In this document: positions 12,407-23,331 of the stretch, piece after piece
Layout of the letters: every line of letters starts with the position of its first letter
Numbering within the stretch: position 1 is the first letter of the stretch
Source: Sipunculus nudus
Lineage: Eukaryota > Annelida > Sipuncula > Golfingiida > Sipunculidae
Reading direction: 5' to 3'
Length of the DNA stretch: 64,000 nucleotides
NCBI GenBank assembly: GCA_026874595.1
Contig: CM049316.1
Location: 47,060,695 to 47,124,694, forward strand
Translations under genes and position numbers: made by a program
Notes under the pieces: generated by a model
Told to the model about the DNA's origin: nothing
What the model saw: the letters and a program-made list of their open reading frames with translations, nothing else
Databases searched by the model: none

Positions 12407-12740
12407 GGCCAAAAAAAATAAAAGGTATGGTTCTCAGGCACCGCCCGCAACAATTTTGAACCCCCGCATAAAAAATTTTTATTTTGATTTTCAATAGAAA
12501 CTTACCAATTTTGTGCTGCAACCGCTCGGACATTTCTTTCAAGGAGATAAAATCATACAATTTCCTTTTTTATTTAGGGCTTTTACTTGTTTAGCAAAAT
12601 AAATCTGTTATTATCATGCTTTTCCCTAATCATTTGTCATTTTTATCGAAACATAGCAAAAAATTAAAAATAAAAAAACCGCCCGCCCGCATTGATTTCT
12701 GAAAAAAGTGCCTGAGAACCATACCTTTTTTATTTTGGCC
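12407..12740. mobile_element. 334-bp MITE, PIF/Harbinger-like (copy 1)
   Basis: Ends in inverted repeats: GGCCAAAA...AAGGTATGGTTCTCAGGCAC at the left and GTGCCTGAGAACCATACC...TTTTGGCC at the right. It is flanked by a direct TGA (12404-12406 and 12741-12743). A relative at 35895-36208 is flanked by TTA. Three-base TNA-type duplications fit PIF/Harbinger. There is no coding capacity. It sits between the protease and integrase parts of the retrotransposon and is therefore younger than it. Confidence 0.85.
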
Positions 12741-12742
12741 TG

Positions 12743-13391
12743 ATGTGTAAATGGCGACCACCTGATGTATGCACTGATGATGAGTGGGCCATCAAACATC
12801 AAATAGTAATACCCAAAAGCTTTCGCAATGAAATTCTAAGCATGGCACATGAGGCTCCTTTGTCTGGCCATTTAGGTATAAATAAAACTTATCAGAAGGT
12901 TAGTACACACTTCTATTGGCCTAACCTCAGGACTGATGTTGTAAAATATTGTAAATCATGCCACACATGCCAGATGGTAGGCAAGCCCAATCAGAATCCT
13001 CCTAAAGCCCCACTTAGACCTTTTCCTGCTTTCGAGGAACAATTTAGTAGGATTATTGTTGATTGTGTTAGACCACTGCCCAAAACAAAATCTGGACATG
13101 AATACTTGCTGACAATTATGTGCGCATCTACCAGGTTCCCTGAGGCAATACCATTGCGCAAAATTATTGCCGAAAGTGTTGTCAAGGCTCTGACCTAGTT
13201 TTTTACAACTTTTGGATTACCAAAATCCGTCCAGTCTGACTAAGGGTCTAATTTTATGTCTGGCTTATACCAGCAAGTTATGCTTGAGCTAGGTATAAAA
13301 CAGTACAGCTCTTCGCCATACCATCCTGAAAGTCGGGGCGCCCTCGAGCTTTTTCACAAGACATTAAAAAACATGATTAGGACCATTTGCT
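12743..13391 (+). pseudogene. Retrotransposon integrase, zinc-binding and catalytic domains
   Basis: An HHCC zinc site is present (H36, H43, C73, C76 in the 12743 frame; GHLGINKTYQKV, FYWP, CKSCHTC). The catalytic triad is visible: Asp in IIVDC (codon 13061), Asp in VQSD (13238), and Glu in GALE (13346), with the D-x35-E spacing. The first frame ends at TAG 13196-13198, and another stop (TAA 13241-13243) follows the second Asp, so no full protein can be made. About 80 residues expected between the catalytic Glu region and the C-terminal domain seem to be missing near 13391. Confidence 0.88.
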
Positions 13392-13923
13392 ATGACACAC
13401 AGAAAGACTGGTGCTTGTGAGATTGCAAAGTCTAATCTAAAATCTGCACAAAGTAAACTGAAGACAAAGTATGACAAGCACACTGTTAGTAGGACGTTTG
13501 AGCTTAGTGAAAAGGTCCTTGCCTTACTACCCATCCCAGGCAGACCTCTGCAAGCTAGGTATTTTGGTCCTTACATTGTTGACAAGAAATATGATTTAAA
13601 TTACATACTGTTGACACCAGATAGGCGAAAGAAGAAACAACTGTGCCATGTTAACTTGTTGAAACCATATTATGACAGAAATAGCATATCAGATGATTTA
13701 CATAATGTTACTGCTGTTAATTGTGTAAAAACTGACCCTGACCCAGTTAAAGTAGATACTGATTGTAAGAGTGATGTAGACATTCAGTGTGGAACAGTAC
13801 CACTAATAAACTCAGACGTGCTTAACAACCTAGATGCCAAACCGTCACACCTTTCCGCACAACAACAACAAGACCTCAAGAACCTGGTGCGGAATTATGA
13901 ACATTTCAACGTGAACTTACATA
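13392..13923 (+). pseudogene. Retrotransposon integrase C-terminal domain and linker
   Basis: Begins abruptly with ACEIAKSNLKSAQSKLKTKY, then KVLALLPIPGRPLQARYFGP and YILLTPDRRKKKQLCHVNLL, a chromatin/DNA-binding integrase tail typical of this group. An acidic linker and QQQQDLKNLV lead toward reverse transcriptase. The frame closes at TGA 13932-13934, just inside the reverse transcriptase frame. Confidence 0.78.
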
Positions 13924-14530
13924 TTGTGCCATGACGTCGATGTTGGCGAGGCAAGCGCAGTCAAGCAACATCCTTATAGACTGAATCCAATAAAGCAAAA
14001 GTCACTTCAAGTTGAGGTTCAATATTTGCTGGACAATGAATTTATTGAACCTAGTGACAGTAACTGGAGTTCCCCATGTATTCTTGTGCCAAAACATGAT
14101 GGAAGTTACCGTATGTGCACAGATTATCGAAAACTGAACTCTGTCACCAAGACTGACACGTTCCCGTTTCCGAGGATCGATGATTGTATTGATAGAGTCG
14201 GTAGCTCCTGATATGTTTTCAAGTTGACTAGGTATAAGGATTCTGGCAAGTTCCGCTGACAAAATGAGCGAAAGAAGTGTCCGCATTTGTGACGCCGCAA
14301 GGACTGTACCAATATAAAGTTATGCCGTTTGGCATGAAGAACTCGCCAACCACGTTCCAGCGCCTCATCCGCATGGTTGTCAAGGAGATTCAGGGTTGCG
14401 ACGCATATATTGATGACCTTTTCGTGTACAGCGACCCCTGGGATAAACGTCTGAAAATTCTTCACGACCTCTTCGAAAGACTCCGTGAAGCACGTCTGAC
14501 CATCAACTTAGTAAAATCTGAGTTTTGTTA
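13924..14530 (+). pseudogene. Retrotransposon reverse transcriptase
   Basis: Fingers and palm motifs are clear: HPYRLNP, VQYLLDNEFIEPSDSNWSSP, CILVPKHDGSYRMCTDYRKL, then FVTPQGLYQYKVMPFGMKNS, TTFQRL, and the catalytic YIDD (codons 14406-14417). Between 14209 and 14277 the frame is broken by stops and shifts where the first catalytic-Asp region lies, and a further stop closes the frame at 14529-14531. Identification is secure; function is lost. Confidence 0.9.
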
Positions 14531-15192
14531 GCTCAAGTAATATGTTTGGGTCATATTGTAGGGCAGGGTCACGTAAAACCTGTTGATGCTAAAATAAGTG
14601 CTATTTCTGCATTTCCTAGACCAGAAAACGAAAAGCAAATAATGCGTTTTCTTGGTATGGTTGGATATGACAGAAAGTTTTGTCCAATTTTTTCTGCTGT
14701 AGCTGAACCTTTGACTAATTCGTTAAAGAAGAAACAAAAGTTTGTATGGAATGTTCAGTTTGAAAATGCATTTCAGAATTTGAAAGCAATACTGCAAAGT
14801 TCATCAGTTTTGGTAGCTCCAGACTTTTCTGTACCTTTTAAGATAGCTGTAGATGCTAGTGATATTGCTGCTGGTGCTGTGTGGTTACAAGAAGGCAATA
14901 ACGGCATAGATCATCCAATTTGTTATTTTTCAATAAAGGTTTAATGCAAACCAGATAAACTGCTCCACTATTGAAAAAGAATGTTTGGCTTTGATTTTGG
15001 CATTGCAACATTTTGAAGTTCATCAGTCAAGCCTAACATTGTTCATTGTTCACCACCCCTCACGTTCATGAACAAGTTGAAGTTTAAAAATTGTTGAGAT
15101 GGAGTTTGTTTTTACAGGATTACAATCTTGAAATCAGACACATTAAAGGGAAAGACAGTTGTACTTGCTGATTTGTTATCGAGATGTTTATG
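14525..15192 (+). pseudogene. Retrotransposon RT thumb and RNase H
   Basis: Continues with GHIVGQGHVKPVDAKISAIS, RFLGMVGYDRKFCP, then an RNase H start, FKIAVDASDIAAGAV. STIEKECLALILALQHFEV follows in a shifted frame, and the pol end LADLLSRCL stops at TGA 15190-15192. RNase H would remove the RNA template. The first frame ends at 14942-14944 and the rest is scattered over frames, with some of the RNase H core missing near 15040-15140. Confidence 0.85.
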
Positions 15193-15316
15193 AAATGTTG
15201 TAAACGAGATGTTTATGTAATGTTGTAAATAAGATGTTCTTGAGATATTGTAAAGATTTAGTGATTGTGATCGCAAAAAGTAAGTTTTCCGAGAAAACTT
15301 TCTTTTTTCTTACAGT

Positions 15317-15742
15317 AGGGAGAGTGTTACAGATGTCTGTTTTATTGTGAGCTGTTGACATGTCTCTTTTATTGTGCGCTGTTGACATTCTGATTCGTGT
15401 TTGTCTCAAGCCCTGGGCGTTGCTATGCTACAGCGTTCCTTGTTCTAGCTGGCCGGGTGCGGCCCATGTGTAAACACAGCGGTCATGCTAGACTGGGGCT
15501 TTCTCGCCTGGCCGAGCCGGCCCGGCACACGTGTAAACCCTGATATGTAGAAACACAGCATTCGTTGTTCTAGATGTTTCCTGTAACGTGTGTACTACTG
15601 GGTTCTTTGGATTGCTCGAGAAATGGAAAGTTCTCGGCTTGGGGTGAGAAGTTATAAATAAGGGGCTGTGATTTAGAGCCGAGAGATAGGAGAGATATAT
15701 TCCAGAGGACACAGAAAAGTGTGTGTCAGTTTGTAGACCTTT
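15317..15742 (+). repeat. Polypurine tract and 3' LTR (right end missing)
   Basis: AGGGAGAG (15317-15324) is the likely plus-strand primer, directly followed by TGTTACAG, a typical LTR start (15325). The U3 contains a G+C-rich stretch (about 15440-15535), then the segment shared with the 5' LTR (15570-15742) with TATAAATA at 15653-15660. Homology stops at 15742, so the R/U5 part present in the 5' LTR is absent here. Confidence 0.78.
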
Positions 15743-17706
15743 AAGGAAATGAACATTAAATTGTTAGCCGTGGAAGACATGTTTGCAGATGTAACGTCAT
15801 ATATGAATATTGTTGGAAGCTTCCAATGTATTTGAATATGGGGCTACCTACATTTTACGTATTTTCCGTGGATTTATCTCAGCAATTTCATCAGTATACG
15901 GACTATGTTTTGAGTGGTCTTTGACTTTTTCCTATGATGTTATGATCAGATATACAAATTAAATTTCTTGTGTTTAGTTATGGGCCGTGGAAAGATGAAA
16001 AATGGGGTGGTGTAAATAATCCGGGTTGGATTGAACGTCAATGTTAAGGTTTATTCGTCGCGTAACGTCCACAGTAATGATACATCCAGGACCCCTAAGG
16101 TCAGCTTGGTGTTGTCTCAGCGAATACCGTCCACAGTATGAGGAAGTATTCTAAATAAGACTCTACCTTCATCACTTAAAATGTTCCCTTCACCTATAAT
16201 GAACAGTTCGAAAATAATTATGTGATATATTGGTATCAGACTCCGTAAAGTGATAAAGGGCTATATTTGATGACAGCGTCATCTGAGTTAGTTCTGGATT
16301 GGAATAAACTAGTGGTCAACAAAACATTGATTTATTTTGTATTGCCAGCAGGCATCATTAATTCAACCGGTCATATAATAAATTTCCCCTTTCAACAAAA
16401 ATACAAAATCCTTCCTGGATAAACAACATCCAGGGTGTGTTTAAAAGGACTTCACAATATCTCGATCCTCTACATCTCTGATGGTTAAAATGACCATCAC
16501 ACTTCCAGCGACAATTAACAGATTCTTCTTTACCCTGTCACGGCTTGGACAAGCCCTCTCCGCACGAGCTAAAATACTTTGACCCTGTGGGGTTAACTAT
16601 AACAGGGAAACTGCACTACCGTGGGCTCGACTTTGTTAATTATGTGCACAATATATACCGTATAATTCTTTCATATTAAATCATAACGCAATACGGGGGA
16701 ACTTGGTAATTCTATACGACCTCCCATTGCCCATGACGCTCCAAGAAATTTCTGGACCTTTCTCGACGTATGTTTACATGTAAGCAACACTCTGACATTC
16801 AAAGTTTCTAGGTGCATGTGACAAATGGTTCCAGAGTCGTTTAATATTGTGATCTAGCTCTTTTACAATGAACAAACTTTCTCCTCCAGTTTGTACACTT
16901 AAATTATCGTCTCTATTTTCAGGTATAATCTTACGCATTGTTACATCACAGATGTAGATGACTATTAAAGTCTACTGTTGTGCCGATTCCAAATAATTAA
17001 AACGGTTATTTGTGCTCCAGTGACAAATACAGAGGAATACCGCTATATATAGGACTATAACAAAATTGCTTCAAATGATAATCGATACATTAGATTCCTT
17101 GACTATACGAAAAACGAATGATCATCAGAGGGATTTAAAGAAGGACACTCAACAACTATATGTTCAACTGTTTTGAAGGAAGGAGCTATATGTATTACAG
17201 CTCTAGGGATAGCAATGTTTATTGTAGTTGGATGTTGGATGCAACAAAGTTGAGGCGCGGACCGGACCGGGGCATCCTGCTTGGTCCGGTCCAGCTGTAG
17301 GCAGTCCAGTCTAGTGGACGGACCGGTCCATTTATTAAAATATCATTTGATTTAAATTAAATTAAAATTGTTAACATTTGTTCAAATATGTAACAAACCG
17401 AATTTCAACTACACGTAATAAATGTAATATTATAAACTATGCGTGAATCGCAAGATCTGGGTTTGATTTTTTAATGACAATTTTAAAATCACATTCTTTG
17501 TAAATAAGTTGACAGTTGTAAATAAGTTGTAAATAACAGTGAAATATTTTGTGTTATTGTGTGGGGCATGGTGGTTAAAATATAAATCATGTGCAGGGTG
17601 GGGCGAGCTGATTCGAAGATATTGTTGGATGCGGGTTGACATTAGCTGAATAGGTATATGTAGTGGTTTAAGTGGGATTTGAAAATAGAAAATTTATTGA
17701 TCTAAT
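15743..17706. other. Unassigned non-coding DNA
   Basis: No gene recognised. A cluster of GGACCGG words lies at 17259-17329 (see findings). The remainder is A+T-rich with only short random frames. Confidence 0.45.
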
Positions 17707-18197
17707 GTTAAGCAAACATAATCAGGGTAAATATTATTTCTATTCTTTCACACTATGACTTCAGTTTTAATTTATACAAAAGTTTCCCAGCAAACCATCC
17801 CAGTACACAGTCTCAGTACCTCGCATGCGGCTATTTAACACCTAGTTACGGCTCCGAGTGTTTGTAAACAGTCCACGTGTGTCTGTTTACCAATACAAGG
17901 CCGTGTGACCGGAGATTCGATTGGGAGCGATGTTTCAACCAGTGGTAACATGTATTACATTTTTGGGCCAAGTCAGTCAGAGGATCTCCTGATTGACACG
18001 TGTTTGGCCCGGGCGATGCAACGCAATGTTTATGTTGACACCTGTGATCGTGGCCGGTCTACTGTTTTGACACTCGTTTACCGGTGTAAGCAAACGGTTT
18101 CAGGGTAATATTTTGGCAGGTGCCAATTTTTTTAAAGGGAGGAAGCTATTTTTTCGAATTAATTGAACATGTTATATAGGTGATTGGGCCCCTTTAA
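17707..18197. mobile_element. TTAA-flanked MITE-like element, copy 1
   Basis: Matches 24716-25218 along most of its length: both read CAGCAAA..CCATCCCAG, GTTACGGCTCCG, TGTTTCA.CCAG, TTACTGTTTT and ATATTTTGGCAGGT in the same order. The right end is GGGCCCCTTTAA; the left end TTAAGCAAACATAATC is more diverged. A 67-codon frame inside (17905-18108) is not conserved in the other copy and is not a gene. Confidence 0.7.
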
Positions 18198-18734
18198 TTA
18201 ATAATTTAATATATATAGTATTTTGAGGCTAAGGCTATTCAATGTATCGAAATTAGTCTTATTATACTTGGATACACAGTGATACAGAGGAAAAGCATCA
18301 GGATTAATTGTGCAACACAACAGGGGACAAGTATTCTAATGCTGAACATGTCTCACCAATCACAAGTTAATAATTAAGAATGATATTTACTGTTACTCAG
18401 AGAAAAAGCATATAACATAATACACGTAAATGATTATACTTATGCAGCTGCAAATGCTTTTAATACATGTTAAGTAACTAACGAGTTTGTCTTTGAGATG
18501 TTTACTACACGTTTTTCATAACAAGATTTGTAGGTTTAAACCAAATCCATTAAGGTTGTGTTTAGCTTAAACCTTTAAACATTAGATAGCCCAGTCCGCA
18601 CCTCTACAACAAAGGCATTTGATCTATAACAATTTGGTAAACTGTTCAATCTTATATTGAAAAAGAGTTTCCTCCTTGATTTATTGTAATTTTGCTGAAA
18701 ATGTTTACCAAAACAGGATCACAGGGTGTGGGTG
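18198..18734. other. Unassigned non-coding DNA
   Basis: A+T-rich with no supported frame. It may contain decayed upstream parts of the LINE that follows, but nothing could be recognised. Confidence 0.4.
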
Positions 18735-19521
18735 AGCTGCCATTCAGTCAGTTTTTCAGCTGCAAACGGGGTGGGACAAGGAGGAGTGGTCAGTCCGCGT
18801 TTAGTTAATATGTATCTTAAATTGATGTTCTCATCAAGATACATATATTGTATGTATGATATGTAAAATATTAAGTATTATGATTTCAGAAAAAAATGGA
18901 GAAATCGTTCTGTAGTCTATCATTCTAGCTATTCACACATTTTATTTCCAATTATTATTAAAACTTTTTCTTTGAATATCAGGTGGATGATTACATTTAT
19001 CATCCCCTGTTACTAAGAAGTGTGGAACTGTGATATATGCCCCCATCCCTAAGTATTGAATCCCATGTATGACAGAAACCTTTGGAAAAGAATATGGCGT
19101 TAAATATAATGCTTCAACGACTTATAAATTTTACGTGCAAGTCTATAGGCGCCGTGAAAACACTGAGTGTGAACCTGTGCTGAACAAAAACGTAAATGAC
19201 ACAATGTTATAAGTTACCTAGGGATAGTCATCAGTGGCGAGATAAACGACAAGTTTGATATTGAGACCAAATTTTGTGACTTCTAAAGAAGAGTAATTGC
19301 TTTATTGGTATTTTCTTTAAACTCCAAAGTGAAATAATATGCAGGCTATTAAATGTTTAGGCAACTGTACCTCCTATGGGTCTCAGTCCTGTGATCTAAA
19401 CTGTAAAGCCATTGACAAAATTTTAGTACCATACAATAAAGGACTGAGGAAGATATGGCAGCTTCCAAGGAATATCCATAAATATATAGTGTATTGTAGC
19501 AGCAATAGGCTAGAAATCTAA
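18735..19521 (+). pseudogene. LINE (non-LTR retrotransposon) reverse transcriptase remnant
   Basis: Several RT words occur in order but in different frames. NGVGQGGVVSPRLVNMYL (from 18765) matches the RT motif G-x-Q-G-x-x-S-P. TFGKEYGVKYNAS (from 19078) follows, then YLGIVISGEINDKFDIETK (from 19215), and finally YGSQSCDLNCKAIDKILV and GLRKIWQLP in the open frame 19339-19521. This is the usual layout of the RT palm-to-thumb end in LINEs. No endonuclease or ORF1 was seen, so the copy is truncated and frameshifted. The clade was not assigned. Confidence 0.72.
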
Positions 19522-22219
19522 GAACCGTTTTTTAAATAACATGTTAAGGAACATGTTATAGCCAAACAACAATTCAATGAAGTTTGTATCTACTTGTTCA
19601 CAGTTGGCCTTGTCTGAATGTGTTGGTAACAAGGTGCACATTTAATGGACCAGTGTATGTAAAGTTAGAAACGGAGAATTCAAAAATCTGTAGCTTACCT
19701 TATCGAAAGATAAAACATATACTGACATCAACGTAAATGTTCCTCGTTGACTATGAGGCCATTTCTCTGATTAAAGAGCTGTCAACCACTAATTAACTTT
19801 TCGGCTTATTGTACAGGCATTAATACAGGTTTGCACAGAAAAAAAATTGCCTTCCTGCTATAGATGCATCTATATATGCCTACCATCATATCACACTTTT
19901 AATCACCGCTCAGTGTAAACCTGATTCTGCCATTTTACATGCGATCCGTCATGCACACTTGCGTGCAAAAAGTACTGAATGTTTTCAATAGTAACCTTAC
20001 CATATCAGGGCTGATGAAGAAAATAATAATCGCTCTCTTAACATTCGCTGTAAGGGTTCTAGGCAGGGCTGTGCTGTCTGCATGCGGGTGAAGGCGGTGT
20101 ACAAGCGTTCTGCGCGGAGTGGGCTTGGTTGCTCCTGCCTGCTTTCTCGTCCGACTTCCCTTCTTGAACCCGCTACCTGGTGGTCTAGAGCTGACCTGGG
20201 GAGGCGTCTTGGAGCCTTTTGCTCTTGGCTTGGTAGCATTCTTAACGTCTATCGGCTCTTCATTTCTATCAGTATCGTTCATCTTTCAAGCAATGAACAA
20301 CCATTAAAAATCATCCTGTCTCTCTTGGTCGTTGCTGAGGGAGCTTGTGCGGAACCGACTGAGCGCCGACTACACTTTTACGACGACTATTATATCAGAA
20401 ACTATATTCTGCAGTGAAAAATAAAAACAAACAGGAAAATATTGGAGATGAGGGCGTAAATACCCAGAAATCATAAGAAATTATTAACTATTTTTATCAG
20501 AAACTTTTACGGAAAGTGGAACACCACATGTAAAATGTTTCGTTTTTGTGTCATGTGTTACGGTCCCTTTTCACACCAAACAACTCAGGCCGAACCGTAA
20601 CACATATGCTCAGACACGTTCTCTTCAAATGAATACGTAACCACAATATGGGAGCAAAAACAGTGCTATATTCCTATATTACAATATTTACAATCGTACA
20701 CAAATAATATAATAGTCAATACATAACGTAATTTATAACAAAGTCTCTGAAGAAAAACTGAGTCTCTAAATAACGAACTGCAACGAAATACTTAACTGAA
20801 TCCGGTATACGAGAAACTGAAGTCCATCATCAACACATAGTTCGGGCACACACAAAACTGAAGTCCTGTATTAATCCATGTGGCACCAAAAAAACAAAGT
20901 CTCTCCTCTTCCTAAATAATAAAGTTCATGGCGTGGTTCATGGCATTCCGTGGGCTTGGGGAGCAAGAGCCCACGGTCACGGTCCCCGGGGAAAACAGCA
21001 ACGTGGCGTAGCAAAATCGATAGTCCCGCCTCGTACTGCAGGCGAGTTCGTTTTATAGGCTTTCAACAATGGGTGGAAACCGCAGAAGTTTGTGGTTTTG
21101 CTTGAGAGAAACGATAGCGCCGTCAGAACTGCAAAACCAGTACTGAATGGTCCCAGAATAGTTTTTATGTTTCTCAAAGCGCGTCAGTAGTCACTGATAG
21201 CGGGGTGGATCCATAAGCGTGGAAACGGGGGCGGCCACACCACTTCGTGGCGCCATCCTCCGATGTCCGGGTGACGTCCATGCAACACGTTTGATACTAC
21301 CTTTCAGCTACTGATTTGGAAAACATCTAGGTGTTCACCTTCCAACGGATTGGTACAATATGAAAATGCCTTTCCGAGTATAACAGCTATAACTGAAGGT
21401 CATCAAAGCTACTACACTACGATGGACCTTAATCCGTTGTCTGCATCTTAGGTCAAGACATTTTAAACTTGAAAACAAGGAAAGTCCTTCGAAAATCTCA
21501 CTTGGAACTCATTATTAAGTCACTGTACCCTATATTCTACAGGAAAAAGAATTTTGACCCCCCCCCCCCCTCCAAAGTCAGACTCTTCTACATATTCATG
21601 GGAATTTTGTAAATTGGTAGGTGTATACATTCTGCGAGTTGTATATCGATTGCTCGTAATATTGTAATCTTCCCTATGTGCGTGTAGAGTAGACATGCAA
21701 TGTCTCTTATCAAATGTCTCAGGAACAGCTACAACCATATGCTCCTATTTTTTTAACCCCGAAACATTACTCTGACTCTGGTCTATATTTATGTACTATG
21801 ATTTGTAGTAGTGGATAAAATTCATTTGAAAGTCATGGTCCATGTATGGTTCACCTGTTTAACGGAGAGATTCATGGTTCGTTGTTCACTGTTAGATGCA
21901 TGATGATGAAAGTAACTATATGGGAAAGATGAACAAATGTTACTTATTGATCTTTCCGATTTCAGGTTTTATAGATCGGGACTAAGAAACCCCATGCAGA
22001 AGACATTACCCGCCTTTTATGCAATGGATCTAAATAACTTGTGAATTTCTTATCTATCAAGATTTCACCATTTTGCCCTTAATAGGCGGACAGAACCGGG
22101 TGTTTGCCAACACGCCTTTGCCAATATCCTATATACTTCCTGTCATTTTAATAAGACTTGTGATGCCATCGAAAATCAAGCTCGTTTTTACCAAATTTTC
22201 ACAATTAACATTCTTGTTT
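19522..22219. other. Unassigned DNA, locally G+C-richer
   Basis: No supported gene. At 19935-20420 there are overlapping open frames on both strands, and at 20930-21290 a G+C-richer block; neither was recognised. A 13-base C run lies at 21558-21570. Possible exons here are discussed in findings. Confidence 0.4.
20553..20605. repeat. Perfect 12-bp inverted repeat with 29-base loop
   Basis: ATGTGTTACGGT at 20553-20564 pairs with ACCGTAACACAT at 20594-20605. The arms resemble the TGTTAC.../...GTAACA ends of the LTRs in this window, so this may mark an LTR junction or solo-LTR edge, but no second end was found. Confidence 0.6.
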
Positions 22220-22649
22220 TTAAAGGGGCCATCTCACTTAATTGACCTTTATAAACTAAAGGTAATCCCTTGGAGCTTTTATAAAAATAGGCCAGAAAAC
22301 GTGGATATCTTCGCACACAAGCTGCTTGTTTTGCTTATATTAACTAGTTTTTATTATATGGGGGCCCGACAAAATAATCAAAACAAATATAGTAAGGACA
22401 TCTGGCAGCAATTAAGATGAGCCAGAGCTTTGCAAATGGCGTTTTGCAACAAGTGACCTTTCTACCTCCGAATATATACAACCTATCACCTCAGGTTACA
22501 AACTGGTTTACAAACCGGTTGTTGATAAAGAAGTTCATACATCCTTCACGGAGGAGTTCTAAGAACTTTTGATAACCAGAATTATACTTAGTTCCTTAAT
22601 ATATACACAGAGGAAGCAAGAAATCACATAGATGAATGGGCACCTTTAA
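22220..22649. mobile_element. TTAA-flanked MITE-like element, copy 3
   Basis: Starts TTAAAGGGGCCATCTCAC and ends GAATGGGCACCTTTAA, forming an imperfect inverted repeat with TTAA at both edges. The termini resemble those of the elements at 17707 and 24716, but the interior was not obviously alignable. The 115-codon frame overlapping its left half has no recognised domain. Confidence 0.55.
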
Positions 22650-23080
22650 CATTTCGTGCAACTTTCTGAAATTTAAAGTGACATTTATTGAAAAATTACA
22701 ACCTATATTATTTTCCCACCGTCACTTACCATATGCTCGCTCATTTGAGGCGGACACATAGTGTTTACATTGCACTCGTCTCAGATCGCCTTAACTCCTT
22801 TTTAAGAGGAGGAGATCAGGGACGACTGGTGTATATCCGCTGTGTGAGGAACGTAACTCATTTACTGGCATTTTTTCTACTAACCTTTCAAAATACACAC
22901 AGCAGAGCAGCAAAAACTAGTGATCGACACTTGATGAAGGCCTTCAGGAGTCCGGTATTTTTTAATAAGCTGTATATGTTCATGTTACACTGCCCATATT
23001 CAGCAAAACCAGACTGAAAATATTCCCAGAACATTGAGTATCATAGGAAACTTTTTTGCCGGTTAGACATTACAACGTAT

Positions 23081-23085
<5 letters not shown>

Positions 23086-23137
<52 letters not shown>

Positions 23138-23138
23138 C
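23086..23138. repeat. (TA)n / (TG)n microsatellite
   Basis: A run of TA dinucleotides followed by about eight TG dinucleotides. Confidence 0.95.
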
Positions 23139-23271
23139 CTGCAATAAAAACCTTCAAGAGTGCTCTACAACATATTTCAATCAGACAGTCTTACCTGATG
23201 AGTGCAACAACATGCACGAAACTACACAATCGTAAAAATATCTGACAAAATCTGATTCCTCTTTATGTGTA

Positions 23272-23274
<3 letters not shown>

Positions 23275-23328
<54 letters not shown>
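23275..23328. repeat. (TA)n microsatellite
   Basis: A pure TA dinucleotide run. The Ile/Tyr-rich frames on both strands are repeat artefacts. Confidence 0.95.

Positions 23329-23331
<3 letters not shown>

Larger units (their letters stand above)
8361..15742 (+). mobile_element. Decayed Gmr1-like Ty3/gypsy LTR retrotransposon
   Basis: The element reads 5' LTR, primer site, gag, protease, integrase, reverse transcriptase, RNase H, polypurine tract, 3' LTR. Integrase (12743-13391) lies upstream of reverse transcriptase (13924-14530). This is the reverse of ordinary Ty3/gypsy and is the hallmark of the Gmr1-like group. The gag capsid resembles the vertebrate SCAN domain, which published work derives from this group. 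Numerous in-frame stops and frameshifts, a missing segment in the integrase, an unrelated block at about 10288-11180 and a MITE at 12407-12740 show it is dead. The two LTRs share only about 172 bp, so each is incomplete or altered. Assigned from motif order and short conserved motifs, without a database search. Confidence 0.88.
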
